Below, piece after piece: positions 17,972 through 25,960 of a DNA stretch of 64,000 nucleotides (positions are counted from its first letter, which is position 1; each line of letters starts with the position of its first letter). Under the pieces are notes generated by a model. That model was not told where the DNA came from. It saw only the letters and a list, made by a program, of their open reading frames with translations, and did not search any database. The DNA is taken from NCBI RefSeq assembly GCF_007827045.1, contig NZ_RPFW01000013.1:1-64000 (forward strand), written 5' to 3'. The position numbers were made by a program, and so were the translations under genes. The stretch comes from Trebonia kvetii (GTDB lineage: Bacteria; Actinomycetota; Actinomycetes; Streptosporangiales; Streptosporangiaceae).

Positions 17972-18415
17972 ATGACGAGGGGCGTACCACCCGACGGTAG
18001 CCCTCCGGGGGGGCGACCCCCCGTACCCCCCGTACCCTCCGGGAGGTGGGTACGCCGCGACGACAGTCCGGTCGTCCGCCCGTACGCGGTGACCGGCGGC
18101 CGTACCGAACCCGCCGACGGCGAGGTGCTTGACCTGATCGCCGTGGTAGTCGCGACCGACGTGGCCGCGCAAGCCGATGACGAGCCACTGCGCAGGACTC
18201 CCGAGCATCGCAAGATCCTGGCCCGCTGCCAGCGGCAGGCGACGGTGGCCGACATCGCGTCGGAGACGGCGCTGCCGCTCGGCGTGGTCCGGGTGCTGCT
18301 CGGCGACCTGATCCTGGCCGGCGAGGTCACCGTGGTGCGGCATCGGCCGCCGCGCGCCCAGCTACCAGGCAACGACGTTCTCCAGGAGATACTCAATGGG
18401 CTCCGTGCACTCTGA
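17972..18415 (+). CDS. DUF742 winged-helix protein (CvnC type)
   Basis: A 147-residue protein. The N-terminus is low-complexity (proline/glycine-rich, about residues 1-30). The body is DUF742: VRPYAVTGGRTEP, a middle helix and the C-terminal winged helix (ATVADIASETALPLGVVRVLLGDLI). CvnC proteins are invariant third members of conservons and are thought to bridge sensor and GTPase. Its end overlaps the start of cvnD by 20 bases. Confidence 0.92.
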   Translation: MTRGVPPDGSPPGGRPPVPPVPSGRWVRRDDSPVVRPYAVTGGRTEPADGEVLDLIAVVVATDVAAQADDEPLRRTPEHRKILARCQRQATVADIASETALPLGVVRVLLGDLILAGEVTVVRHRPPRAQLPGNDVLQEILNGLRAL

Positions 18416-19037
18416 CGAGCAAGGAGTCGGCCCGGCGGCCGACGATCAGGTGCTGACCGCGCACAAGATCCTCATCGCGGGCGGCTTCGGGGCCGGCAAG
18501 ACCACCCTGGTCGGCGCGATCAGCGAGGTCCGCCCGCTGCTCACCGAGGAGACGCTGAGCGCCGCCAGCGTGGGCCGCGACAACCTGGCTGGCCTGCCCG
18601 ACAAGAAGACGACCACCGTCGCGCTCGACTTCGGCCGGATCACCATCGGCCAGCACCTCGTGCTGTACCTGTTCGGCGTGCCCGGCCAGGAGCGCTTCTG
18701 GTTCATGTGGGACGAACTCGCCTTCGGCGCGCTCGGTGCCGTGGTACTGGCCGACGTCCGGCGGCTGAGCGACTGCTTCCCGTCGGTCAACTACTTCGAG
18801 CGGCTCGGGCTCCCCTTCATCGTCGCCGTCAACTGCTTCGATGACGCCCCCAGTTACGACTCGGAAGAGATCCGCCAGGCACTCGACCTCGACCCTGCCG
18901 TCCCGCTCGTGCTGTGCGACGCCCGCGACCTCGCCTCCGTGAAGGAAGTGCTGATCGCCCTGGTAGAGAGCATCGCCGCCGGCCAGCCCGGCGCCGGTCA
19001 GGTCCCCGGCCGCCCGGTCGCCGCCCTCGGCCGCTAG
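18396..19037 (+). CDS. Ras-like small GTPase of a conservon (CvnD type)
   Basis: A 213-residue GTPase with P-loop GGFGAGKTT (about residues 29-37), switch region TTTVALDFG, switch II LFGVPGQERFWFM, and the substituted base-recognition motif NCFDDA where classical Ras proteins have NKxD. It is the output switch of the four-gene conservon, which in related actinomycetes affects development and antibiotic production. The final residues are extended. Last gene of the operon. Confidence 0.92.
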   Translation: MGSVHSDEQGVGPAADDQVLTAHKILIAGGFGAGKTTLVGAISEVRPLLTEETLSAASVGRDNLAGLPDKKTTTVALDFGRITIGQHLVLYLFGVPGQERFWFMWDELAFGALGAVVLADVRRLSDCFPSVNYFERLGLPFIVAVNCFDDAPSYDSEEIRQALDLDPAVPLVLCDARDLASVKEVLIALVESIAAGQPGAGQVPGRPVAALGR

Positions 19038-19113
19038 CCCGCGCCCTGCCCGGGGCACCCTCGCGGCCCGCGCGGCCGGCGTCTCCTTGACGCGGACCGT
19101 TCCGCGAGTTACT

Positions 19114-19140
19114 CTCATATTGAGTACTTCTCAAAATGAG
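19114..19140 (+). promoter_or_regulatory. Paired CTCA-N3-TGAG operator sites
   Basis: Two palindromes, CTCATATTGAG (19114-19124) and CTCAAAATGAG (19130-19140), have centres 16 bases apart. The second covers the annotated start codon of the Nudix gene. Two identical half-site pairs this close strongly suggest a dimeric repressor site, most simply the Nudix/winged-helix protein itself. Confidence 0.65.
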
Positions 19141-19966
19141 AAGAACTAACAGCGAGACGCAGAACGGTTGGTGGCGCCGCGTGGACAGCACCCCTGACAC
19201 CGAGGGCTTCCTCGCCGGGTACGACCCGCGCGCCTACGACCCGATCGCGGTGACCGTCGACGTGGTGGCCCTGACGATCAGGGACGCACAGCTCCAGGTG
19301 CTGCTCGTCAGGCGCGGCGAGCCGCCGTTCCAGGGCAGCTGGGCGCTGCCCGGCGGCTTCGTCAGGCCGAGCCAAGCACCGGACGGCACCAAGACCGAGG
19401 AAGACCTGGCGCAGACCGCCGCCCGTGAGCTGGCGGAGGAGGCGGGCGCGTCGCTCCGCCCCAGCCACCTGGAACAGCTCGGCAGCTACGGCGCGCCCGG
19501 CCGTGACCCGCGGATGCGGGTCATCTCCGTCGCCTACCTCGCCTTCGCCCCCGGTCTCCCGGAAGCGATGCCGGGCAGCGACGCCGCCGACGCCCGCTGG
19601 ACTCCGGTCAACGCACTCGATCCGCGCACGCTCGCCTTCGACCACGCGGCGATCCTCGCCGACGGGGTGGACCGTGCCAGGTCAAAGCTCGAGTACACGC
19701 CGCTCGCCACGGCGTTCGTCACCGAGCCGTTCACCATCACCGAACTCCGCGAGGTCTACGAAACGGTCTGGGGCGAGAAGCTGCACGCGGGCAACTTCCA
19801 TCGCAAGGTGCTCTCCGTCCCCGGCTTCGTCGAGTCCACCGGCAGTCACACCGAGACGGGCGGCCCGCGCGGCGGCCCCCGCGCCAAGCTCTACCGCCGC
19901 GGCGACGCGACGCTGCTGCACCCCGCGCTGCTCCGCCCCGCCACGGAAGCGGAACTCCGCCCCTAG
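19136..19966 (+). CDS. NrtR-like regulator: Nudix domain plus winged helix
   Basis: A 276-residue two-domain protein. The Nudix fold occupies about residues 30-165: TVDVVALTIRD, RRGEPPFQGSWALPGGF and the Nudix box core RELAEEAGA, with a short insertion before it. The C-terminal 75 residues form the NrtR-type winged helix (FTITELREVYETVWGEKL, then NFHRKVLSVPGFVES). NrtR proteins bind ADP-ribose or NAD-related nucleotides in the Nudix pocket and leave DNA when loaded. RE..EE of the box is kept, so hydrolase activity is possible. The ATG has no ribosome site and overlaps an operator, so a leaderless mRNA or a GTG start at 19181 should be considered. It heads the cassette with the VWA and PurA-like genes. 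Confidence 0.8.
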   Translation: MRRTNSETQNGWWRRVDSTPDTEGFLAGYDPRAYDPIAVTVDVVALTIRDAQLQVLLVRRGEPPFQGSWALPGGFVRPSQAPDGTKTEEDLAQTAARELAEEAGASLRPSHLEQLGSYGAPGRDPRMRVISVAYLAFAPGLPEAMPGSDAADARWTPVNALDPRTLAFDHAAILADGVDRARSKLEYTPLATAFVTEPFTITELREVYETVWGEKLHAGNFHRKVLSVPGFVESTGSHTETGGPRGGPRAKLYRRGDATLLHPALLRPATEAELRP

Positions 19967-20005
19967 CCCCAGCTATCGAAGCACGGAAGAAACAAGGAGG
20001 CCGTC

Positions 20006-21016
20006 ATGGGAAGCGGCTACTGGTCATCAGACGTATACGAGACCGCCGCGCGGCTGCGCAACGGCGCGAGCGCGTTCGGCTACAGCGACTCGGGCGCGCG
20101 CACCGTGCACCCCAGCCTCGACCCGTTCGACGTGGGCAAGCGGGAGAGCCGCGACTCCGCGGAGCACCCGCGGTCGCTGGCGATCGCGGTGCTGTTCGAC
20201 GTGACAGGCTCGATGGGCGCGGTGCCGCGGACGCTGCAGAAGAAGCTGCCCAAGCTCCTCGGCCTGCTCAAGGACGGCGGCTACGCGACGGACCCGCAGC
20301 TCATGTTCGGCGCGATCGGCGACGCGACCTGCGACAGGGCGCCTCTGCAGATCGGCCAGTTCGAGTCAGACAACCGGATGGACAAGGACCTGGAGCGGAT
20401 ACTGCTCGAGGGCGGTGGTGGCGGCCAGAAGACCGAGTCCTACGAGCTCGCCATGTACTTCATGGCCAGGCACACCGCGATCGACTGCTTCGAGAAGCGC
20501 GGCAAGCGCGGCTACCTGTTCATCATCGGCGACGAGATGCCCTACCAGGCGGTCAAGCCCCGCGAGGTGAGCGGCTGGATCGGCGACGAGCTGCCGCAGC
20601 CGGTCCCGATCCGCAACCTGATCGCACAGCTCACCAGGCGCTGGGACACCTATTACCTGCTACCGGAGGGCGCCTCGTACGCGGGCGACGGCCAGGTGCT
20701 CGGCACCTGGCGTTCACTGCTCGGCCAGAACGTGATCGAGCTCGCCGACCTGGACGCGGTGTGCGAGACGATCGCGCTCACCGTGGGGCTCGGCGAGGAG
20801 GCCATCGACCTGGCAGCAGGCCTCGGCGACCTGCGCGACGTCGGCTCGACCGCCGGCCCGGCCGTCGAACGCGCGCTCGCCGCCATCGGCGCGCCCCGCG
20901 CGCCGCACGCGCTGCCCGCACCCCGCCCGGCGCGCGACGGCGGACCTGGGGGAGGCAGCCGAACCCGTTCCGATGGCAGAGATCTTGACTTTCCGAACGG
21001 CAGCGTCCTGCTGTGA
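20006..21016 (+). CDS. VWA-domain protein of the Nudix/PurA-like cassette
   Basis: A 336-residue soluble protein. The von Willebrand A fold starts near residue 58 (LAIAVLFDVTGSMG), with a MIDAS-like motif D65-T67-S69. Later conserved-looking parts are LMFGAIGDATCD, the glycine-rich GGGGGQKTESYELA and LFIIGDEMPYQ. The C-terminal 60 residues are proline/glycine-rich. There is no signal peptide or membrane helix, so it acts in the cytoplasm, probably as a metal-dependent scaffold. A good ribosome site (AAGGAGG) precedes the ATG. Its stop overlaps the GTG of the PurA-like gene, so the two are translationally coupled. Function unknown. Confidence 0.8.
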   Translation: MGSGYWSSDVYETAARLRNGASAFGYSDSGARTVHPSLDPFDVGKRESRDSAEHPRSLAIAVLFDVTGSMGAVPRTLQKKLPKLLGLLKDGGYATDPQLMFGAIGDATCDRAPLQIGQFESDNRMDKDLERILLEGGGGGQKTESYELAMYFMARHTAIDCFEKRGKRGYLFIIGDEMPYQAVKPREVSGWIGDELPQPVPIRNLIAQLTRRWDTYYLLPEGASYAGDGQVLGTWRSLLGQNVIELADLDAVCETIALTVGLGEEAIDLAAGLGDLRDVGSTAGPAVERALAAIGAPRAPHALPAPRPARDGGPGGGSRTRSDGRDLDFPNGSVLL

Positions 21017-22311
21017 ACGGTCACGTGATCGTCGTCGACCTTGGCTACGGTGACGCGGGCAAGGGCACGATCGTGGACTGGCTCTGCGCGAGCGCGTGCA
21101 GACCGGTCCAGGCGGTGGTCCGTTTCAACGGCGGCGCCCAGGCCGCCCACCACGTCCTCGCACCGGACGGCGCGCCGCACCCGTTCGCCCAGTTCTGCTC
21201 GGGCACCTTTACACCCGGCACCAGAACATTCCTGTCCAGGTACATGCTCGTCGACCCGCTGGCTCTGGTGGCAGAGGCGGAACAGCTCGCAAGAAAAGGC
21301 GTCCCAAGTCCGCTCGGCCTGGTCGCGATCGACAGGGGCGCGCTGCTCACCACGCCGTACCACCGCGCCGTCAACCAGGCCAGGGAACGGGCGCGCGGCG
21401 ACGGCAGGCACGGCTCGTGCGGGATGGGCATCGGCGAGACGGCCGCCTATGCCCTGGACCGTCCGGACGACGCGCCACGCGGCGGCGACATCGACTCCCC
21501 GCGGAAAATGCACGGCAAGCTCGAGCGACTGCGCGACAAGGCCCTCGCCGACATCGCGGCCATCGAAGGGACGGTCCCGATGACGCTGCCGCGAGCCGCG
21601 GATCTCGCGACCGTCTACCGGGAGATCTTCGCCCGGGTGACGCTGGCCGGCGACGGGTACCTGACGGGGCTGCTGCGCAGCGGCCCGGTCGTCTTCGAGG
21701 GCGCGCAGGGCGTGCTGCTCGACGAATGGCGCGGCTTCCACCCCTTCACGACCTGGTCCACGACCACGTTCGAGAACGCGGAAGCCCTGCTTGCCGAGGC
21801 GGGCGCGTCCGCGACACGCCTCGGCGTGACCAGGACCTACCAGACCAGGCACGGCCACGGCCCGTTCCCGACCGAAGATCCCGCGCTGCACGTGCCGGAA
21901 AAGCACAACAAGGACGGCCGCTGGCAGGGCCAGTTCCGCGTCGGCCACCTGGACGCGGTCGCCCTGCGCTACGGATGCGAGGTCGCCGGGGGAGTGGACG
22001 CGGTCGCGCTCACTCACCTGGATACCGCGGAAAGGCACGCGGGCGGACTGCGCATCTGCCGGAGCTACCGCATCGACGGCGAGGTGCACGCGGCTATAAC
22101 GCCGGGACCGCACCGTGACCTGTCCTACCAGCAGGACCTCACGACCACCCTGCTGAAAGCGCGCCCCGGCTACGACGACACCGAACGGCTGGCGGCGGAA
22201 GACTGGCCAGGCGCGGTCGCGGAAATCCTCCGCGCGCCGGTCGTGATCCGTTCCCGCGGTCCAGGGCGGGAGGCCAAGACCACCCGGCTGCTCGCTGCTA
22301 TGTCCCGATAG
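21013..22311 (+). CDS. Divergent adenylosuccinate synthetase-like (PurA-fold) enzyme
   Basis: A 432-residue full-length PurA-fold protein with non-housekeeping active-site motifs. The N-terminal loop reads GYGDAGKGTIVD where PurA has GDEGKGK; the aspartate matching the catalytic Asp13 of E. coli PurA is kept (D14). The IMP/His region is RFNGGAQAAHHV in place of the usual GGHNAGHT, keeping the histidine equivalent to His41. The aspartate-binding loop (GRRRRCGW-like) is altered to GRWQGQFRVGH, while DAVALRY is kept. The guanine motif TKLD is THLD. It probably ligates or activates a nucleotide in a GTP-type reaction, but IMP and aspartate are uncertain as substrates. GTG start overlaps the VWA stop. 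Confidence 0.8.
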   Translation: MNGHVIVVDLGYGDAGKGTIVDWLCASACRPVQAVVRFNGGAQAAHHVLAPDGAPHPFAQFCSGTFTPGTRTFLSRYMLVDPLALVAEAEQLARKGVPSPLGLVAIDRGALLTTPYHRAVNQARERARGDGRHGSCGMGIGETAAYALDRPDDAPRGGDIDSPRKMHGKLERLRDKALADIAAIEGTVPMTLPRAADLATVYREIFARVTLAGDGYLTGLLRSGPVVFEGAQGVLLDEWRGFHPFTTWSTTTFENAEALLAEAGASATRLGVTRTYQTRHGHGPFPTEDPALHVPEKHNKDGRWQGQFRVGHLDAVALRYGCEVAGGVDAVALTHLDTAERHAGGLRICRSYRIDGEVHAAITPGPHRDLSYQQDLTTTLLKARPGYDDTERLAAEDWPGAVAEILRAPVVIRSRGPGREAKTTRLLAAMSR

Positions 22312-22349
22312 GGTGACGGGAACGGGTGCGTGGTGACTCAGGGGGACTC

Positions 22350-22841
22350 ATGACTGACATCGACCTGGCGGCCATCAAGGCGGAGCGTGCCCGCCTCGCG
22401 GCCCAGTACATCCCGGCGGAGCGGCCGGAAAGTTCCGCGCGCGGCATCCATCACGCGGCGCTGATCTGCTCCGACGTCGAGCAGACGATCAAGTTCTACC
22501 AGGGGCTGCTTGAGTTCCCGCTCACCGAGCTGTTCGGCAACAGGGACTACAAGGGGTCGACGCACTTCTTCTTCGACGTGGGCAACGGGAACCTGCTGGC
22601 GTTCTTCGACTTCCCCGGCCTGGACCTGGGGCCGTATATGGAGACGCTCGGCAACATCAACCACATCGCCATCTCCGTCACCAAGGAGAAGTGGGATCAC
22701 CTGCGCGGCAAGCTCGACGCGGCCGGGGTGGAGTACCAGGTGGCGAGCGGCACCTCGATCTATTTCAAGGACCCGGACGGCGTCCGCCTCGAGCTGCTCG
22801 CCGACCCCCTCGGCGAGATGTACGGCACGAAGGTCGTCTAA
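22350..22841 (+). CDS. VOC-superfamily (glyoxalase/dioxygenase-fold) protein
   Basis: A 163-residue protein with paired beta-alpha-beta-beta-beta modules. The first is IHHAALICSDVEQTIKFYQGLL; the second is INHIAISVTKEKWDHLRGKL with the closing IYFKDPDGVRLELL. Candidate metal ligands are the histidine of the first strand, the histidine of NHIAIS and the final glutamate of RLELL. Members include glyoxalases, extradiol dioxygenases and resistance proteins; the reaction is not identifiable. CAGGGGGA precedes the ATG. It starts 38 bases after the PurA-like gene on the same strand and may be the fourth cassette member or an independent gene. Confidence 0.85.
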   Translation: MTDIDLAAIKAERARLAAQYIPAERPESSARGIHHAALICSDVEQTIKFYQGLLEFPLTELFGNRDYKGSTHFFFDVGNGNLLAFFDFPGLDLGPYMETLGNINHIAISVTKEKWDHLRGKLDAAGVEYQVASGTSIYFKDPDGVRLELLADPLGEMYGTKVV

Positions 22842-22920
22842 CGCCGCGTCTGATGGCCAAGCGAGTACCGTTGGGCCGGCCAGAGCCGGCTCATCCGTAC
22901 ATTCATCGCTGTAGAGGCCG

Positions 22921-23177
22921 TTAGCCGACGGGCCGGCCGGCCTTGACCGGGATCCACGCGCGGACGGTTGTCCCCTCGCCGGGGACGGAGGCGGCAGCAG
23001 CACGTCGAGCACGATCAGGTCGGGGTCGAAGGCGTCCGCGAGCGTGATCGCCTCCTTCCCGGTGGCGCTCGTCGTCACGGCGCAGCCGTGAAAGGTCAGG
23101 GCCACCTGGAGAAGCTCACGAATGTTCGGCTCATCGTCGACGACGAGCACTCGCGGGCTGTGCACACCTTCTGCCAT
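22921..23177 (-). pseudogene. Two-component system collapsed by deletion: receiver N-terminus joined to kinase C-terminus
   Basis: From 23177 the frame encodes the start of an OmpR-type receiver (RVLVVDDEPNIRELLQVAL, then PDLIVLDVLLP with the phospho-acceptor aspartate). After about 63 residues it stops resembling a regulator. In another frame the last 20 codons read GEGTTVRAWIPV, the terminal strand of a histidine-kinase ATPase domain, and end at TAA at 22921. A regulator-kinase pair has lost its middle, about 1.5-2 kb by family lengths. Neither product can work. Confidence 0.65.
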
Positions 23178-23494
23178 GAGTCAGTTGCTGCCGCCGAGGT
23201 CGGGGATGGGGGTTCTGCTGTCTATTGTGCTCGGCACCCCGGGGCGCTTTGCGCACTTCTGCCTGCTTCGTCCGCAGGGCTGCCGCAACGCGCCGCGGAG
23301 CTGCCGCGAGCGGCAGCAATGCCGCAAGGCGCAGGCCTGGTGAAGATCGACGATTTCCCAGCCCAAGGCGGGTAGTGCCGCATTGCAGGTGCGATAGGTA
23401 GAATTGCCGATCTTTTCCCCGTCTCGTTCCTTGGTGCAAAACGCACGTGCAAGACTGCAACCGTCACCCCCCGGACAATCGCGGAGGCCCTTGA
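23178..23494. other. Intergenic, no gene seen
   Basis: Contains alternating CTGCCGC/GCGGCAG tracts (about 23260-23330) that can form stem structures. It holds the promoter region of the methyltransferase gene. A small frame starting at 23176 overlaps the regulator remnant in antisense and is not supported. Confidence 0.4.
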
Positions 23495-24322
23495 ATGACC
23501 AAGGCCCTGCGCCAGCCGGACGGCCTTGATGTCACGAAGCCGTCCCCGGCGCGGATCTACGACTACATGCTGCGCGGCACGCATCACTGTGACGTCGATG
23601 CCGACGCTGCGGAGCGCATTCTGCGCTCGGTGCCGGAGATCAGGGACTGCGCCTGGTCCAACCGCGGGTTCCACCAGCGCTCGGCGACCTGGATCGCCAA
23701 GCGCGGGATCAGGCAGTTCCTCGACCTTGGCTCGGGGCTGCCGACCGTGGGAAACACGCACGAGGTGGTCAGGAAGATCCACCGCGATGCCCGTGTCGTG
23801 TACGTCGACAACGACCCGCTCGTCGAGCTGCACAGCAGGGAGATACTCGGCAGCGCGGCCCGCCAGGTCGGCGTGATCTGCGCGGACCTGCGCGATCCTG
23901 ACGCGATCCTCGGGCACCCGGTGGTGCGCGAGTTCATCGACCCGGCCGAGCCGACCGGGCTGCTGATGACCGCGGTCCTGATGTTCGTCGCGGACGAGTC
24001 CGATCCGCACGGCCTGGTCAGGCGCTACGTGAGCGCGGTGGGACCCGGCAGCTGCCTGGCCCTGTCGCACCTCACCGACGACGCGAAGCCGCCGGTGGCG
24101 GTGGACGCGTTCCGCCGCGTGTTCGACCACGCCACCGAGCAGATGCACTTCCGCTCGAAGGCGGAGATCGCGAGGTTCTTCGACGGGCTCGACGTGCAGC
24201 CGCCCTACAAGGGAGCGCAGCCCGCGCTGACCTACAGTGGACTATGGGGCGCAGAGGACGTGCAGCTCGCCGACAGCGACGGCTCCCGCTGGCTGTACTG
24301 TGCGGTCGCGAGGGTGCCGTGA
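23495..24322 (+). CDS. SAM-dependent methyltransferase, DUF574 family
   Basis: A 275-residue protein of the actinobacterial DUF574 family. It has the characteristic start SPARIYDYMLRGTHH, the SAM loop FLDLGSGLPTVGNTHEV, the acidic strand VVYVDNDPLV, and AVLMFVADESDP for the later strands. These proteins occur in multiple copies in sporulating actinomycetes beside XRE/DUF397 genes; the methyl acceptor is unknown. Its TGA overlaps the GTG of the DUF397-like gene, so the two are co-translated. AGGCCC-type weak ribosome site. Confidence 0.92.
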   Translation: MTKALRQPDGLDVTKPSPARIYDYMLRGTHHCDVDADAAERILRSVPEIRDCAWSNRGFHQRSATWIAKRGIRQFLDLGSGLPTVGNTHEVVRKIHRDARVVYVDNDPLVELHSREILGSAARQVGVICADLRDPDAILGHPVVREFIDPAEPTGLLMTAVLMFVADESDPHGLVRRYVSAVGPGSCLALSHLTDDAKPPVAVDAFRRVFDHATEQMHFRSKAEIARFFDGLDVQPPYKGAQPALTYSGLWGAEDVQLADSDGSRWLYCAVARVP

Positions 24323-24603
24323 CGGTGCAGGACACCGGCAAGCCGACGCTGGCCGAGCTGGACATCGACCCGGCCGCGCTGGCCTGGGACCGGTCCGGCG
24401 ACGCGGCGGGATCGATCGAGGTCGCCTTTCCGGTCAGCCAGCGGTGGAACCGCGGCGACTGGGTGCTGCTGCGGGTGGCAGGCGACCCGGTCGGGCGGAT
24501 CCTGGTATTCGACAGGAACGAATGGGACTGCTTCATCGACGGAGCGAGAAAAGGCGAGTTCAATGACGCTGCGGTCGGCGAGCCAGGCGGCCCGCGCTGC
24601 TAG
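24319..24603 (+). CDS. DUF397-like small protein coupled to the methyltransferase
   Basis: A 94-residue protein with a GTG start overlapping the preceding stop. The second half follows the DUF397 plan: a WVLLRVAGDPVGRILVF strand pair in place of the usual VRDSKDPxGPVLxF, then NEWDCFIDGARKGEFND. The N-terminal half is more divergent than in the second DUF397 gene at 25694. DUF397 proteins are small partners of XRE/DUF5753 regulators. Direct fusion into a DUF574 operon suggests that methylation and the regulator act together. Confidence 0.7.
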   Translation: MTVQDTGKPTLAELDIDPAALAWDRSGDAAGSIEVAFPVSQRWNRGDWVLLRVAGDPVGRILVFDRNEWDCFIDGARKGEFNDAAVGEPGGPRC

Positions 24604-24831
24604 GTCTCGGGTGCTGTTAGGCAAGCCGGTTTACTCGCTAGCCCGGCCGGGCCCACCCATCGGCCGGGCGGACCCCCGGGAAAACCTGAAAACGCTTCAG
24701 AACCGCTTGATTTGTGATTCGCAATTTGAGTAAGCTCACATCTGCGAGCTTGGATATGTGTGCCATGAGGCCGCCAAGCACGCGAAAATGCCTGCAAAGG
24801 GACAATGTTCCGCATTTCGGAGGAGGCATCG

Positions 24832-25686
24832 ATGAGCGATGACGCCTATGGCGCGACCGTCGCGAAACGACGCCTGTCCCAGCTGCTGACCGAGCTGCGC
24901 AACAGCACTGGCTATACAGCCAACCACGTTTGCGACATCCTCAACTGGGGCCGCGGCAAGGTCGGGCGTTTCGAGGCTAATCAGTGGAAGCGCCCCGAGA
25001 TGAGCGACATCCGCGACCTCATCCGTATCTACGAGGTCGAGGGCGGCGAACGGGAAGAGATCGAGGAACTCGCGGTTCGCAGCCGGGTTCGTCCCTGGTG
25101 GCGGGAATACGGCGAGATCTTCGATAACGAATTCCCTGGCTATGAGAACGACGCGGCGACCATCCAGGTCTACATGCCGCTGGTGGTGCCGGGCCTGCTC
25201 CAGACAGAGGCCTACATGGAGGCCCAGTTCAAGTCGGGCGCCAGTGCCCGCCCGCCGGCCTGGCGGCGCAAGTCCGTCGAGGCCCGGCTGCGCAGGCAGG
25301 AGATCCTGGAACGCACCGAAGGCGCGCCTGTGCTGTCCGCGGTGATCACCGAGGCCTCGCTGCGCTACCGGTGGGGAATGCACACCGACCGCAGGGAGCA
25401 GATCGAGCACCTGGCGGCCATGAGCAGGCGGCGCAACGTCGAGCTGCGCATACAGCGATTCGACGACGGGCCGCCGACCGGCATCTTCTCCATGGTCAAC
25501 ATCTTCAGCTTCCCGGCAGGCGAGCCGCCCATCGTGTTCGTGGAGACCGACTATTCCGTCGAAGAGGTGAGCGCGCCCGCGGCGGTGCGCAGTTACATCC
25601 AGGCGTTCGAGCGCGCGTGCGACGCGGCGCTCGAACCCGGGGACACCACGGTGTACCTCGAAACACTCGCGAAGAGAATGGAGTGA
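24832..25686 (+). CDS. XRE-family regulator with DUF5753 domain (WhiJ-like)
   Basis: A 284-residue regulator. An N-terminal helix-turn-helix (about residues 8-62: LSQLLTELRNSTGYT, GRGKVGRFEANQW) is followed by DUF5753 (about 95-280), with landmarks YMPLVVPGLLQTEAYM, RRQEILER, SAVITEASLRYRW and the terminal AFERACDAAL helix. ATG start behind GGAGGAGG. The family is abundant in actinomycetes, and WhiJ/AbaA-type members repress development or antibiotic genes. The DUF397 gene follows after seven bases, and an RsbW-like ATPase lies downstream: the classic three-part arrangement. Confidence 0.92.
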   Translation: MSDDAYGATVAKRRLSQLLTELRNSTGYTANHVCDILNWGRGKVGRFEANQWKRPEMSDIRDLIRIYEVEGGEREEIEELAVRSRVRPWWREYGEIFDNEFPGYENDAATIQVYMPLVVPGLLQTEAYMEAQFKSGASARPPAWRRKSVEARLRRQEILERTEGAPVLSAVITEASLRYRWGMHTDRREQIEHLAAMSRRRNVELRIQRFDDGPPTGIFSMVNIFSFPAGEPPIVFVETDYSVEEVSAPAAVRSYIQAFERACDAALEPGDTTVYLETLAKRME

Positions 25687-25693
25687 CTGACCA

Positions 25694-25894
25694 GTGATGG
25701 ACCTGTCTCTGGCGATCTGGCGGAAGGCGAATGCGAGCGCGCTTAACGGTGGCTGCGTCGAGGTCGCCGCCAACCTGCCAGGCATTGCCGCTATCCGCGA
25801 CAGCAAGCGTCCGGAAGGCGGCGCGCACGTCGTCGACCGGGCGGCGTTCGCCCGATTTCTTTCTGACGTGCAGGGGGGGCGCTACGACATCTAG
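25694..25894 (+). CDS. DUF397 protein
   Basis: A 66-residue protein matching DUF397 over its whole length: WRKANASALNGGCVEVA, then IAAIRDSKRPEGG, then the closing FARFLSDVQGGRYD. Members are companions of the adjacent XRE/DUF5753 regulators and are thought to modulate them. Starts at GTG 25694 or ATG 25697; a GGAG lies 10-13 bases upstream. A strong hairpin follows. Confidence 0.9.
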   Translation: MMDLSLAIWRKANASALNGGCVEVAANLPGIAAIRDSKRPEGGAHVVDRAAFARFLSDVQGGRYDI

Positions 25895-25924
25895 GCGAAT
25901 GTGCCGGATGCGTAACGCACGGCA

Positions 25925-25960
25925 CGAAGGTCCCCTGGGGTGCCTCCCGGGGGACCTTCG
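25925..25960 (+). terminator. Rho-independent-like terminator after DUF397
   Basis: Arms CGAAGGTCCCC and GGGGACCTTCG can pair around a short loop, followed by TGTTTCG. Placed 30 bases after the DUF397 stop. Confidence 0.75.
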
